From assembly GCF_002257695.2 (NCBI RefSeq), contig NZ_CP155571.1: a stretch of DNA of 64,000 nt, one strand, 5' to 3'. Shown in pieces: positions 52,929 through 61,218 of this stretch. The notes below the pieces were generated by a model, which had not been told where the DNA came from, did not search any database, and saw only the letters and a list, made by a program, of their open reading frames with translations. Both the position numbers and the translations under genes were made by a program. The number at the start of each line of letters is the position of its first letter. Position 1 is the first letter of the stretch. This stretch comes from Sporomusa acidovorans (GTDB taxonomy: Bacteria > Bacillota > Negativicutes > Sporomusales > Sporomusaceae).

Positions 52929-54565
52929 GAATATCACTGCAACACAAATTGTTGGGCAGTTTCATTATTGTCGTTGCCTTAGTTCTGGCAATTGTCTCAA
53001 CCGGGGTTTCGCTGCTCATCCGGGATTACTTTTTCGCCAGCAAGGAACGCGAGCTGACTGAGAAAGCCTATGAAACCGCACGGGTGGTCAATGGATATTA
53101 TGATGAAGAAATTAATTATGGCCAACTGGCCGGGTTTATTAATAGTATTGACAGTATACTGGGCGCCAGAGTATGGATCGTGGACAATTCGCTTAATTTG
53201 CTTGCCGCTTCCGAAGAGCGGCAGGCACCTGTAGGGACTTTTCATCACCGGGCCGGTATGATGAAGAAAAGTCCTCTGGACAGAAGGCCGGATTGTGATA
53301 TGCCGCCGGAAGGACAGGGAATGGGTTGGCGGCACGGAACCGGCAGGAGACATGGTATGCTGCCTCCTCCTGGTATGCTGCCGGGCAAGGAACCGGGACC
53401 CGGCCAGCCGAAAAATCTGGTGTCGATAGACGGAATGGAAGGGGTAACACAACAACTGACAGAGTCCGCGGGGACAGCCTGGACTAAAATTGTTTATCAT
53501 CCTTATTATGAAGAAAATATGCTGCTTGTCGCCGTTCCTCTTATCCGCGACGATGGACAATCCCGGGGAACCGTGCTAATAAATGCTCCTTTAGCCGGTT
53601 TTGATAGTTTTCTTAACCGGATCTACTGGTATATTGCCGCTTCGGGAACGGTAGGTATCCTTATTACGATTTTTATTGCGAATTATCTTTCTGCCGGTAT
53701 TATCCGGCCTTTGAAGTCTATGCAAGCGGTTGCCTCGGCCATGGCGGGCGGTGATTATTCGGTTCAGGCTAAGGTCAAGACCAACGATGAGGTGGGAGAT
53801 TTAAGCCGGTCATTGAATTTACTGGCCGAAGCACTCAATGATTTTGTCAGGAAGACTGAAAAAACCGATAAACTCAGACGCGATTTTGTTGCCAATGTAT
53901 CCCACGAACTTAGAACACCGCTAACCATTATGCGCGGTTATAATGAAGCGTTTTTGGACGGGACAATATCTGAGCCCGAACAGGCGGAAAAATACCACAA
54001 AATTATGCGGGACGAATCAGTACGGCTGGAGAAGCTGATTCATGAGCTTTTGGATCTCAGTCAACTGGAGGCCCGGACCGCCTCACTGGAAACAGAGCCG
54101 GTATCGTTGGCTGAGATTGTTGACAACCTTGCCGCCTTATTCGGTCAGCGCAGTGAGGAAAAGAGGGTAACCTTGCTGACGGATGTTGAGAAAGATCTGC
54201 CGGATATTCAGGGCAATGGCGACAGATTAACACAAATGGTGCTTATTCTGCTAGATAACGCGTTTAAGTTTACGCCGGCCGGTGGAACGGTCAAGGTTTC
54301 TTTAGCGGCAGGCAATGGTTGGGAGACACTCACCATCGCTGATACCGGTGTCGGTATTTCGGCAGAAGATTTACCGTATATCTGGGAACGGTTTTACAAA
54401 TCCGATAAAGCCCATACCCGTACCGGCGGCGGTACCGGCTTAGGGCTGGCTATTGCCAGGGAAATCATAAATCTCCATGGAGCGGAGCCTGAGGTAAGCA
54501 GCCAAGCAGGTCAGGGAACAGTTTTTTTAATTAAGTTTCCGCTTGCCAAAACGGCATTGAGTTAA
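52925..54565 (+). CDS. Sensor histidine kinase with Met/His/Pro-rich extracytoplasmic segment
   Basis: 546 residues, GTG start overlapping the regulator stop. Transmembrane helices at about 11-35 and 232-255, HAMP domain 255-310, H-box FVANVSHELRTPLTIMRG with H327, N-box LLDNAFKFTPAGG and G-boxes. The external domain has a low-complexity stretch at about 118-162 rich in Met, His, Gly and Pro (GQGMGWRHGTGRRHGMLPPP), unlike ordinary CACHE/PAS-type sensors. This resembles the C-terminus of the secreted protein at 51728 and suggests copper-, silver- or other soft-metal sensing, but the ligand is unproved. Confidence 0.93.
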   Translation: MRISLQHKLLGSFIIVVALVLAIVSTGVSLLIRDYFFASKERELTEKAYETARVVNGYYDEEINYGQLAGFINSIDSILGARVWIVDNSLNLLAASEERQAPVGTFHHRAGMMKKSPLDRRPDCDMPPEGQGMGWRHGTGRRHGMLPPPGMLPGKEPGPGQPKNLVSIDGMEGVTQQLTESAGTAWTKIVYHPYYEENMLLVAVPLIRDDGQSRGTVLINAPLAGFDSFLNRIYWYIAASGTVGILITIFIANYLSAGIIRPLKSMQAVASAMAGGDYSVQAKVKTNDEVGDLSRSLNLLAEALNDFVRKTEKTDKLRRDFVANVSHELRTPLTIMRGYNEAFLDGTISEPEQAEKYHKIMRDESVRLEKLIHELLDLSQLEARTASLETEPVSLAEIVDNLAALFGQRSEEKRVTLLTDVEKDLPDIQGNGDRLTQMVLILLDNAFKFTPAGGTVKVSLAAGNGWETLTIADTGVGISAEDLPYIWERFYKSDKAHTRTGGGTGLGLAIAREIINLHGAEPEVSSQAGQGTVFLIKFPLAKTALS

Positions 54566-54701
54566 ACGCCGACAGCAAATACCAATGCAAGAAAAATTCC
54601 TATTGTCAAAGTGATTGAAATTATGTTATTATTTTAACAAATACAGCTATGAAGGCTGTGCAGGTCGCAAGGCAAAAACAAGAGTATAATGTGAACAAAT
54701 A

Positions 54702-54758
54702 AAACCACGAAGGGTGTACGGTTAAGAATGACCGGAAATCTTTGTGGTTTTTTATTTT
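54702..54758 (+). terminator. Terminator-like hairpin before exbB
   Basis: AAACCACGAAG (54702-54712) pairs with CTTTGTGGTTT (54740-54750), then TTTATTTT. It lies 58 bases before the exbB start, so it may be an attenuator. The preceding 54566-54700 has no gene; TATGAAGG at 54648 recalls motifs in other hairpins of this region. Confidence 0.75.
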
Positions 54759-54815
54759 GGAGGTGCGTAGGGTTAAAACTTAATTTAACTAGTAAGAGGG
54801 GGGAGTTACAGTTAT

Positions 54816-55451
54816 ATGGAGGTTATTGGCAGTAGTCTGGAACTGTTTAAAAAGGGCGGTCTGGTGATGTATCCGCTGCTTCTGTGTTCGTTGCTGGTTG
54901 TAACGATTGCTGTAGAAAGGTATATGGTTTATCGCAGGGCGGCGACCGACGACAAAAAACTGTTGCATGAGCTTATGGTTTCCCTTGACCGCTATGACTG
55001 GGAAGGCGCCAAAAAGGCATGTGCCGGTGCCGGCGGTGTTACGGGCATGATGGTGGCGCGCGGGCTGGAAAATATTCGCTTTGATGCCTGTGATTTAGAA
55101 AGTGCTATGACTGCTGCCGCCGCTCAGTCGGCGGCGAAACTTAGGAACAAGCTTGGGTATCTTGACACGATTGTTACTTTGTCGCCGCTTTTGGGACTGT
55201 TAGGTACGGTCATCGGAATGATTTCCTCTTTTAGCATTATGAATATTAAGGCGGGACAGCCTCAGGCAATTACCGGCGGTGTCGGTGAGGCGCTGGTAGC
55301 GACGGCTACCGGTCTTTGTGTAGCCGTTATGGCACTGATTGTTCATACTTATTTTAGCCATTGGCTGGATACGATTATCACCGGTATGGAAGAGTGCAGC
55401 GCGGTACTGATTGAAGCCAAGAGACGGAGTGACAGACGTGAAACTGCGTAA
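54816..55451 (+). CDS. exbB: ExbB/TolQ-type proton channel subunit
   Basis: 211 residues with three transmembrane helices (LVMYPLLLCSLLVVTIAVER; TIVTLSPLLGLLGTVIGMIS; GEALVATATGLCVAVMALIV). The second helix has the conserved LSPLLGLLGTVIGM and the third the small-residue signature of the MotA/TolQ/ExbB channel. It works with ExbD to energise TonB in the inner membrane. Start is ATG 54816 after GGGGGGAG. First of three coupled genes. Confidence 0.93.
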   Translation: MEVIGSSLELFKKGGLVMYPLLLCSLLVVTIAVERYMVYRRAATDDKKLLHELMVSLDRYDWEGAKKACAGAGGVTGMMVARGLENIRFDACDLESAMTAAAAQSAAKLRNKLGYLDTIVTLSPLLGLLGTVIGMISSFSIMNIKAGQPQAITGGVGEALVATATGLCVAVMALIVHTYFSHWLDTIITGMEECSAVLIEAKRRSDRRETA

Positions 55452-55848
55452 TTTGCGGTTGGAGCGCCAGCCCAGGATTATGATTATTCCCATGATTGAT
55501 ATCATTTTCTTTTTGCTGGTGTTTTTTATGATGAGTACCTTATATATGGTGGAGCAGCGGACCTTGCCTGTCAATTTGCCGCAAGCGGCTGCTGCCCAAG
55601 CCGAGTTGGCCAAGAACGTTGCCATTACGATTGCAAAAGACGGAATTATCTATATCGACCAGGAGCAGATTCCGCCGGAACTATTTAAAGCGCGTATTCA
55701 GGCTCAGCTTGCCCGTCAGGCGGAAGCGGCATTTATTCTGCGGGCGGACAAGCAGGCGGAATACGGCCGGGTGGTAACGGTTCTGGATGAGCTTAAAGCG
55801 TTAGGCATAAAAAAAGTAGCTGTGGCTACAGAACAGGCGCAGAGGTGA
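55438..55848 (+). CDS. exbD: ExbD/TolR-type subunit
   Basis: 136 residues from GTG 55438 (overlapping exbB by 14 bases). One N-terminal transmembrane segment with the essential Asp D21 (IPMIDIIFFLLVFFMMSTLY), then the periplasmic domain ending AEYGRVVTVLDELKALGIKK. Assembles with ExbB and TonB. Confidence 0.92.
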   Translation: MKLRNLRLERQPRIMIIPMIDIIFFLLVFFMMSTLYMVEQRTLPVNLPQAAAAQAELAKNVAITIAKDGIIYIDQEQIPPELFKARIQAQLARQAEAAFILRADKQAEYGRVVTVLDELKALGIKKVAVATEQAQR

Positions 55849-55852
55849 GAGC

Positions 55853-56551
55853 ATGCTGGAACAATCCTATGGCCGGCGTGCCGTGGTCTTCTCCTGCTGT
55901 TTTCACTGCCTGCTGTTTATCGGAGCAGGCTGGTTAGGGGGCGGTCTATTCAGTCAAGCGGCAGAACCTGAAACGATCGAGATGGAGCTGGTTAGCAGTA
56001 GCGCTCTGCCGGCTCAGGCTGCTCCTGTGCCGATCACCATGCCGCAGGCGGCCAGTTCGGTTATCCAACCCGGTGTGGCAAATTCCTTGCGGCCAATGAC
56101 CGCAAGTGCGGCAGCCAGTGACGGCATTGCCGAACGCGTTAGTCCGGCGGCCGCTGTGTCTGCCGGTGGCAATGGCTTGGCCGACGCCGCAGTACCGGCA
56201 GTGGCAGCAGGCAATGCTGCCGGCGGAGAAGCAGCGGCGGCAAGTTTGACGGCAGCTCCACCGCAACCTAGAAAAATAGCGGCACCGCGGGTTTTAAACA
56301 GAGTTGACCCCGATTACCCGGACGATGCCAGGCAGGAAGGTTTTGCCGGCACGGTAAAAGTAAAAGTCGAAGTATTGGAAAATGGCCGGCCCGGCGAGGT
56401 GTTTGTTGTGCGTTCTTCCGGCAGGCAGTCTATTGATGAAGCTGCGCTGCGCGCCGTTCGCAGGTGGCGGTTTGTACCGGCGCAGGAAGTCGGCAGCGGC
56501 GAGGCTGTTCGCTGCTATACAACGTTTTCGGTAGTTTTTGAATTGAATTAG
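55853..56551 (+). CDS. tonB: TonB energy-transducing protein
   Basis: 232 residues. N-terminal anchor (VVFSCCFHCLLFIGAGWLGG), an Ala/Pro/Val-rich linker (60-145) and a C-terminal TonB domain (155-232: RVLNRVDPDYPDDARQEGFA, GTVKVKVEVLENGRPGEVFV, AALRAVRRWRFVPA). The linker is Ala-rich rather than Lys/Pro-rich. It spans the periplasm to outer-membrane receptors such as the two encoded downstream. Confidence 0.92.
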   Translation: MLEQSYGRRAVVFSCCFHCLLFIGAGWLGGGLFSQAAEPETIEMELVSSSALPAQAAPVPITMPQAASSVIQPGVANSLRPMTASAAASDGIAERVSPAAAVSAGGNGLADAAVPAVAAGNAAGGEAAAASLTAAPPQPRKIAAPRVLNRVDPDYPDDARQEGFAGTVKVKVEVLENGRPGEVFVVRSSGRQSIDEAALRAVRRWRFVPAQEVGSGEAVRCYTTFSVVFELN

Positions 56552-56623
56552 CACGCCTAAATATTCTTTTGTGTGTTGGATATTGATATTGCGCAGCTAA
56601 TAGCAAGATTATAGCGATGATCT

Positions 56624-56682
56624 AAGGTATGAAGCCTTATGGGGATGTGATGATCCCCTTGGTCTTTATGCCTTTTATTTTT
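56624..56682 (+). terminator. Terminator-like hairpin before the first TonB-dependent receptor
   Basis: GGTATGAAGCC...GGGGAT pairs with ATCCCC...GGTCTTTATGCC, ending in TTTTATTTTT, only 28 bases before the receptor start. It may be an attenuator between tonB and the receptor gene. Confidence 0.75.
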
Positions 56683-56709
56683 GAAGTTTGTGGGAGAGGT
56701 GCAGAAATA

Positions 56710-58749
56710 TTGAATAAAAAATTACTTGCCATTGCGGCAGTGGCCGGTATGATGCTGGCCGGAAGTTCTGCAATGGCAGAGGAAACGCCAACCTTCAACC
56801 TTGAAGAAATTGTGATTCAGGCGGAAGGAGTTGTCAAAAGCAATGCGGATACAACCGTTAATGTCAAGACTGTTAGTCCGGGCAAAGCGTCCACGATTCC
56901 CGAACTTTTACGCAGCTCTGCCGGTATTGATATTCAGCAGCGGGCTACTGCCGGCGACAACCAGGACGGCACGGTCAAGCTGCGGGGCTTTGACGCCAGA
57001 CGTTATACGGTGCTCTTAAACGGCCGACAAATCAATTCCGCCGGGGTTATGGGCGGACAGTACATAGACTGGACTACCATTCCGCTTAATACAGTGGAGA
57101 AAATTCAAATTATCAAAGGGGGAAAATCAGCCGCCCACGGCAATACCCTTGGCGGTGTAATTAACATTATTACCCGTGACAAAGGGGTAAATGGCGGGGA
57201 AATTAATATTCTTTCAGGCAGCAACGGCCGGTATGACTATTTGTTTAACTATAGCGGTTCGGCCGGAAAGTTAAATTTCAATATTATTGCCAATAAAACA
57301 GGCGCAGACGCGTATCTGCGCAACAATGACTATGACGCCAAGCAATACGGTCTGCGGCTGAGTTATGATATAACGAAAGATGATAATATTTTATTTGGCG
57401 TCAACCGTACGGAAACAAAACGGGGGTATATTATTGCCAATGTGCCGGGGGTGAATTACGATCCTAGCTATCCGGCCAGCGATGGCGAGAGCTTGTCGCC
57501 GTTTCCCTCTTTTAGTCCCTCCCGTTCCTATGCGCTTAATCCGGGTGCGTATTGGAAAAAGTACAATACCTATTATGATTTTGCCTATAAGCATAAGACG
57601 GGCAACGGCTTTTGGCAGGTTGACTACTGGAAGAATGATGAGAAACGCCGGGAGGTCAATTATAATGCCGCAGGTACGGCGGTTGACCTTGATCGTACCA
57701 TTGTAAGCGACAAATCCGACAACATTGGTTTATCCGGTCAAATGACAGTCAATGGCCATACCATCGGGTATGGGGGCGAATATAAGCGGCTGCGTTACGG
57801 TTATGGATATTATGATATTCGCCCGGCAGGAGGAACCGATCAGATTTATCCGTCGCAAAAGATCAATTTGTGGGGAACCTATGTGGATGATAACTGGAAA
57901 TTAAATGACCGGTGGTCCGCTTATGCAGGCTTGCGGTATGATCATTTGTCAGCAGGCCGGGATGACTCCAGAGGCACGGAGATGCGTGATTATGATACCG
58001 GTTCCCTGTCGCCTAAGCTAAGTTTGTCTTTCCGCAATAATGCGAAAACCAATACTTTTATTTCGATAAACCGGTTGTGGCGCTCGCCGTCCATGGCGGA
58101 ATACTACTGGTGGTCACAAAACTATAGTCAGGCCAAAAAAGCCGGTTCAATCAATCCCGGCTACCGGCAGCAGATTAAACCGGAGAAAGGATATAGCTAT
58201 GAGACGGGAGTCGAACAAACAGTAAGTGATAAATACAGTACAAAAGTTACCCTGTATTATCAGGATATTGAGGACTATATTAACTTCCAGCATGAATTTC
58301 CGTTCTTTTGCTATAACATTGATAAAGCCAGGGTGTGGGGTGCCGAGTGGGAAAACGTCTTTAAACTGGACGATAAAAATAAGCTGATCCTTAATTATAC
58401 GAACGAGCATACGGCTAAAGAAGGAGCCACCCGTACTGACGCCGGCATGACCGATGCGCTGGACTACCGTCCGCTGCACAAAGCCTCTCTTGCCTATCAA
58501 TATGACGCCAAGCCCTGGCAAGTACGCTACAGCGTGAATTTTACCGGTCAGCAGAAAGCCTTGTATAAAAATACGGTTCATACCATTGGCAGCTATACCA
58601 TTCATAATTTGGCTGTAGTGAGAGAGCTTGACAAGACAAGAAGTATCAGTCTGTATGTAGATAACATTTTTGACAAACGGTATGTGGAGCAAATTGGTTA
58701 TCCGATGCCCGGACGTGCGTACTATGTTAGTCTGACTCAAAAAATATAA
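56710..58749 (+). CDS. TonB-dependent outer-membrane receptor
   Basis: 679 residues from TTG 56710 (GGGAGAGGTG upstream); the longer frame begins in the leader hairpin. Signal peptide NKKLLAIAAVAGMMLAGSSA then MAEE; TonB box EEIVIQ; plug domain (50-160: TIPELLRSSAGIDIQQRATA, TVKLRGFDARRYTVLLNGRQ, VEKIQIIKGGKSAAHGNTLG); C-terminal beta-barrel ending in VDNIFDKRYVEQIGYP then YYVSLTQKI with the final aromatic/hydrophobic residue for Bam insertion. Ligand unknown; iron-chelate or cobalamin-like by context. Confidence 0.93.
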   Translation: MNKKLLAIAAVAGMMLAGSSAMAEETPTFNLEEIVIQAEGVVKSNADTTVNVKTVSPGKASTIPELLRSSAGIDIQQRATAGDNQDGTVKLRGFDARRYTVLLNGRQINSAGVMGGQYIDWTTIPLNTVEKIQIIKGGKSAAHGNTLGGVINIITRDKGVNGGEINILSGSNGRYDYLFNYSGSAGKLNFNIIANKTGADAYLRNNDYDAKQYGLRLSYDITKDDNILFGVNRTETKRGYIIANVPGVNYDPSYPASDGESLSPFPSFSPSRSYALNPGAYWKKYNTYYDFAYKHKTGNGFWQVDYWKNDEKRREVNYNAAGTAVDLDRTIVSDKSDNIGLSGQMTVNGHTIGYGGEYKRLRYGYGYYDIRPAGGTDQIYPSQKINLWGTYVDDNWKLNDRWSAYAGLRYDHLSAGRDDSRGTEMRDYDTGSLSPKLSLSFRNNAKTNTFISINRLWRSPSMAEYYWWSQNYSQAKKAGSINPGYRQQIKPEKGYSYETGVEQTVSDKYSTKVTLYYQDIEDYINFQHEFPFFCYNIDKARVWGAEWENVFKLDDKNKLILNYTNEHTAKEGATRTDAGMTDALDYRPLHKASLAYQYDAKPWQVRYSVNFTGQQKALYKNTVHTIGSYTIHNLAVVRELDKTRSISLYVDNIFDKRYVEQIGYPMPGRAYYVSLTQKI

Positions 58750-58778
58750 CGGTGATGTTATAAGCGAGAAGGTGAATC

Positions 58779-59315
58779 ATGAACTCTACGCGAAAATTAA
58801 TTTATGGTGCTATGTTTATTGCATTAGGGGTGACATTGCCGCTTGCCTTTCACTTTTTCGGCGGTGCGGGGTCGGTGTTTCTGCCGATGCATATCCCGGT
58901 GCTGATGGCAGGTATGATGATCGGCGTAAAAGGCGGCCTGGCTGTTGGTCTGCTGACGCCGGTTATTAGCAGTTTTGCTACCGGTATGCCGCCGGTAATG
59001 CCATTTCTGCCGATTATTACAGCTGAATTAGGCGTATACGGCGCTGTGGCCGGATATTTGTACCGCCAGTGCAAGCTGCCGCTGCTATGGTCACTAATCG
59101 GCGCCATGCTGGCAGGCCGTTTAGCCGCTATGCTGGTAGTGGCCGGTATGGTCACCGTATTGTCCGTTACACTTCAGCCTCTAACCTATATGATTGCTGC
59201 CGTTTCTACCGGGTTGCCAGGAATTATTATCCAATTACTATTTGTTCCGCTGCTGGTAAAGAGGCTTGAAACAGCTTCCGGGACATGCAGGCAGGTGAAT
59301 GTACATGGGGAATGA
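58779..59315 (+). CDS. ECF transporter S-component (substrate-binding membrane protein)
   Basis: 178 residues, six hydrophobic helices: KLIYGAMFIALGVTLPLAFH, FLPMHIPVLMAGMMIGVKGG, GLLTPVISSFATGMPPVMPF, YGAVAGYLYRQ, GAMLAGRLAAMLVVAGMVTV. The N-terminal R-x-L-x-x-GAMFIALG resembles the A-x-x-A-type helix that docks with the T component. Energising subunits are not in this window, so it probably uses a shared module. Follows the receptor gene after 29 bases, so the substrate may be the same compound after it crosses the outer membrane. Confidence 0.8.
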   Translation: MNSTRKLIYGAMFIALGVTLPLAFHFFGGAGSVFLPMHIPVLMAGMMIGVKGGLAVGLLTPVISSFATGMPPVMPFLPIITAELGVYGAVAGYLYRQCKLPLLWSLIGAMLAGRLAAMLVVAGMVTVLSVTLQPLTYMIAAVSTGLPGIIIQLLFVPLLVKRLETASGTCRQVNVHGE

Positions 59316-59898
59316 ATGCGAGTTTTTTGATAAAATTGCCAATGAGTGGGATAGTACGAGGACAGTTGATGCCTCAAAAATAACTGAGCTGGTAAAAATG
59401 GCCTGGTTAGAACCGGGATTTAACGTACTGGACGCCGGCAGCGGCACCGGTGTGCTCCTGCCGTTCATCAAAAAGGCCATTGGCTCCGCCGGAAAAATTA
59501 CAGCCGTGGACTTCTCGGCCAATATGCTTGCCAAGGCGGAGGAAAAATACGGCGGGCTTGGCGGTATTACGTTTACTGTTGCCGATATTATGGAGTTTGA
59601 ACCGGAAACGGATCTCTTTGATGCGGTGCTGTGCTTTAATTTTTTCCCGCATATCAAAGATAAGCTTAAGTTTATGACCCGCATGCGGAGCCATCTGAAA
59701 GAGAAAGGCTTTCTGGTAATCATGCATGACATCTCCCGGCAGCATGTGAATGCCGTTCACCGGGACAGTGCGGCTGTCAAAAATGACCGGCTGGCGTCAG
59801 CTGAAACTGTGGGTGGCTGGCTAATAACGGCAGGTTATCAGGTCACCAAAACGCTGGACGCCGCTGACCGTTATTTTATCAAAGCGATCAAAAATTAG
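59305..59898 (+). CDS. SAM-dependent methyltransferase
   Basis: About 197 residues; I prefer ATG 59305 (6 bases after AGGTGA) over 59299. UbiE/arsenite-methyltransferase-like layout: FNVLDAGSGTGVLLPFIKKA (motif I), KITAVDFSANMLAKAEEKYG, FDAVLCFNFFPHIKDKLKFM and LKEKGFLVIMHDISRQHVNA. Overlaps the ECF gene by 11 bases and so is co-translated. Probably modifies the imported compound, though no substrate can be read off. Confidence 0.8.
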   Translation: MGNECEFFDKIANEWDSTRTVDASKITELVKMAWLEPGFNVLDAGSGTGVLLPFIKKAIGSAGKITAVDFSANMLAKAEEKYGGLGGITFTVADIMEFEPETDLFDAVLCFNFFPHIKDKLKFMTRMRSHLKEKGFLVIMHDISRQHVNAVHRDSAAVKNDRLASAETVGGWLITAGYQVTKTLDAADRYFIKAIKN

Positions 59899-60006
59899 AC
59901 GCCAATAAGCAATAGTGTAAGATGAAAGCCGCGAATTTGCGTTTTTTAGCACGAAGCTAACGCTTACTGAATACTAAGTTTACAAAAGTGCATAGTTTAT
60001 AAACGT

Positions 60007-60053
60007 AGGTATGAAGCCGACGGTATTTTTGCCGCGACTTCATACTTTTTTCT
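60007..60053 (+). terminator. Terminator-like hairpin before the Rex-like gene
   Basis: GTATGAAG (60009-60016) pairs with CTTCATAC, with inner CG/CGG-CCG pairs and T6 after the 3' arm. It ends the methyltransferase transcript or acts as a leader. Confidence 0.8.
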
Positions 60054-60089
60054 TTCAAAGAAATTAACTTGAAGGGGATGACGATAAAC

Positions 60090-60749
60090 ATGATTAAGGC
60101 ACGAAAAGAAGTATCCAAGCTCACGATTGAAAGAATGGCTGTATACTATAACACGTTGATGAAAATGAAGGAGGAGGAGGGCGTAGAGATTTGTGCTTCA
60201 ACTCAATTGGGAGAGAATACAGGAATCGCTTCTTCAGTTATCCGCCGTGATTTGGCTTGCTTTGGCGGTTTTGGCAGAAAAGGGGTTGGCTATGATGTGG
60301 ATTTTTTACTGTCTTGGATTCAGGAAATTCTTGGCTACAATACAGAGTGGAATGTGCTGCTGGTGGGGATTGATATTCCGGTGACGGGAATTGTCAGCTA
60401 TTACAGTTTTTTGCCGCCAGGTTTTAAAATTACTGCGGTCATTGATCTGGATAAAAATAACCGCGGCTATACATTTCCCGCATATAACCTTGCCATCCAG
60501 CCACTGGAAAACCTGAAAACTGTCATAAAAAAACAGGATATAGCAATCGGCTTTATTAACGTGCCGCCCAAACAAGCGCAAAAAGTGGTTACCATGATGG
60601 TTAAAGCCGGCATTAGGGGGATCGCTAATTTTTCGTCTGTTCCGGTGGCGGTACCGGAGCATGTTTTCCTCAGTCAGGTGAATGTGGCTTCCTGCCTGAG
60701 TCAGCTGTCTTATAGCCTGAGAACCGGCATTGCCGATGGCTATCTCTAA
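60090..60749 (+). CDS. Divergent Rex-family redox-responsive regulator
   Basis: 219 residues from ATG 60090 (GGGGATG upstream). N-terminal winged helix: LTIERMAVYYNTLMKMKEEE, TQLGENTGIASSVIRRDLAC, FGGFGRKGVGYDVDFLLSWI, close to Rex. The C-terminal half resembles the Rossmann core, but the NADH-binding GxGxxG is GIDIPVTG (G93 to G100), so nucleotide binding may be altered. A Rex-like repressor with a changed ligand pocket sits between two uptake gene sets and may control them. Confidence 0.78.
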   Translation: MIKARKEVSKLTIERMAVYYNTLMKMKEEEGVEICASTQLGENTGIASSVIRRDLACFGGFGRKGVGYDVDFLLSWIQEILGYNTEWNVLLVGIDIPVTGIVSYYSFLPPGFKITAVIDLDKNNRGYTFPAYNLAIQPLENLKTVIKKQDIAIGFINVPPKQAQKVVTMMVKAGIRGIANFSSVPVAVPEHVFLSQVNVASCLSQLSYSLRTGIADGYL

Positions 60750-61218
60750 GGGCAGACAACATAAATTAAGGTCAGTTATGCAGCAACTATTATATTTCTA
60801 TTGACAGAAAAAAACGGTACGTGTAAAATGTAACGTAGTTAGTAGCTGAAGCTACAATTAGGTGAACACGGCAGCTTGCCGTCGATTTTTTGCAAAATTA
60901 AATACGGGGTAACTCAGCCATGAAGGTTATTGTCTTATAACGAGACTGTAATTTCGTGGTTTTTTTATTGCCTTGCGGTTTTAAGGGTTAGCGGTACAAT
61001 GAAAGACTGCGTTTAACCTATAAGATCAATAAGAGTTATCAAGCCGGTTAGCCATGAAGGTGAACAAATCTCGCAGAAGGTGAGATGTTCATTTGTTATG
61101 GCTATTCATATTTTTAGAGGAGGGATGCCGTAAGGCTGCGTACCAATTTATACCTACGGTAATACGCACAAGTCATTATGGGGATAGAATTTATCCTAAA
61201 AGCAATGGAGGCAACATA
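60750..61218 (+). promoter_or_regulatory. Long leader with three successive terminator-like hairpins before the second receptor
   Basis: 469 bases without a gene. Hairpin 1: ACGGCA/TGCCGT at 60868-60882 then T6. Hairpin 2: 60918-60967, CCATGAAGGT... with ...TTTCGTGG and T7. Hairpin 3: 61049-61104, TAGCCAT with ATGGCTA plus inner TGAACA/TGTTCA-like pairs, then TTTTT. Two 5' arms share GCCATGAAGGT. Such a layout suggests regulated readthrough. No cobalamin-box or other known aptamer was recognised. Confidence 0.6.

Noticed and set aside
60750..61218. Cobalamin riboswitch before the second TonB receptor
   Set aside because: I could not find the B12-box or the other conserved core elements of the aptamer; only terminator-like hairpins are visible.
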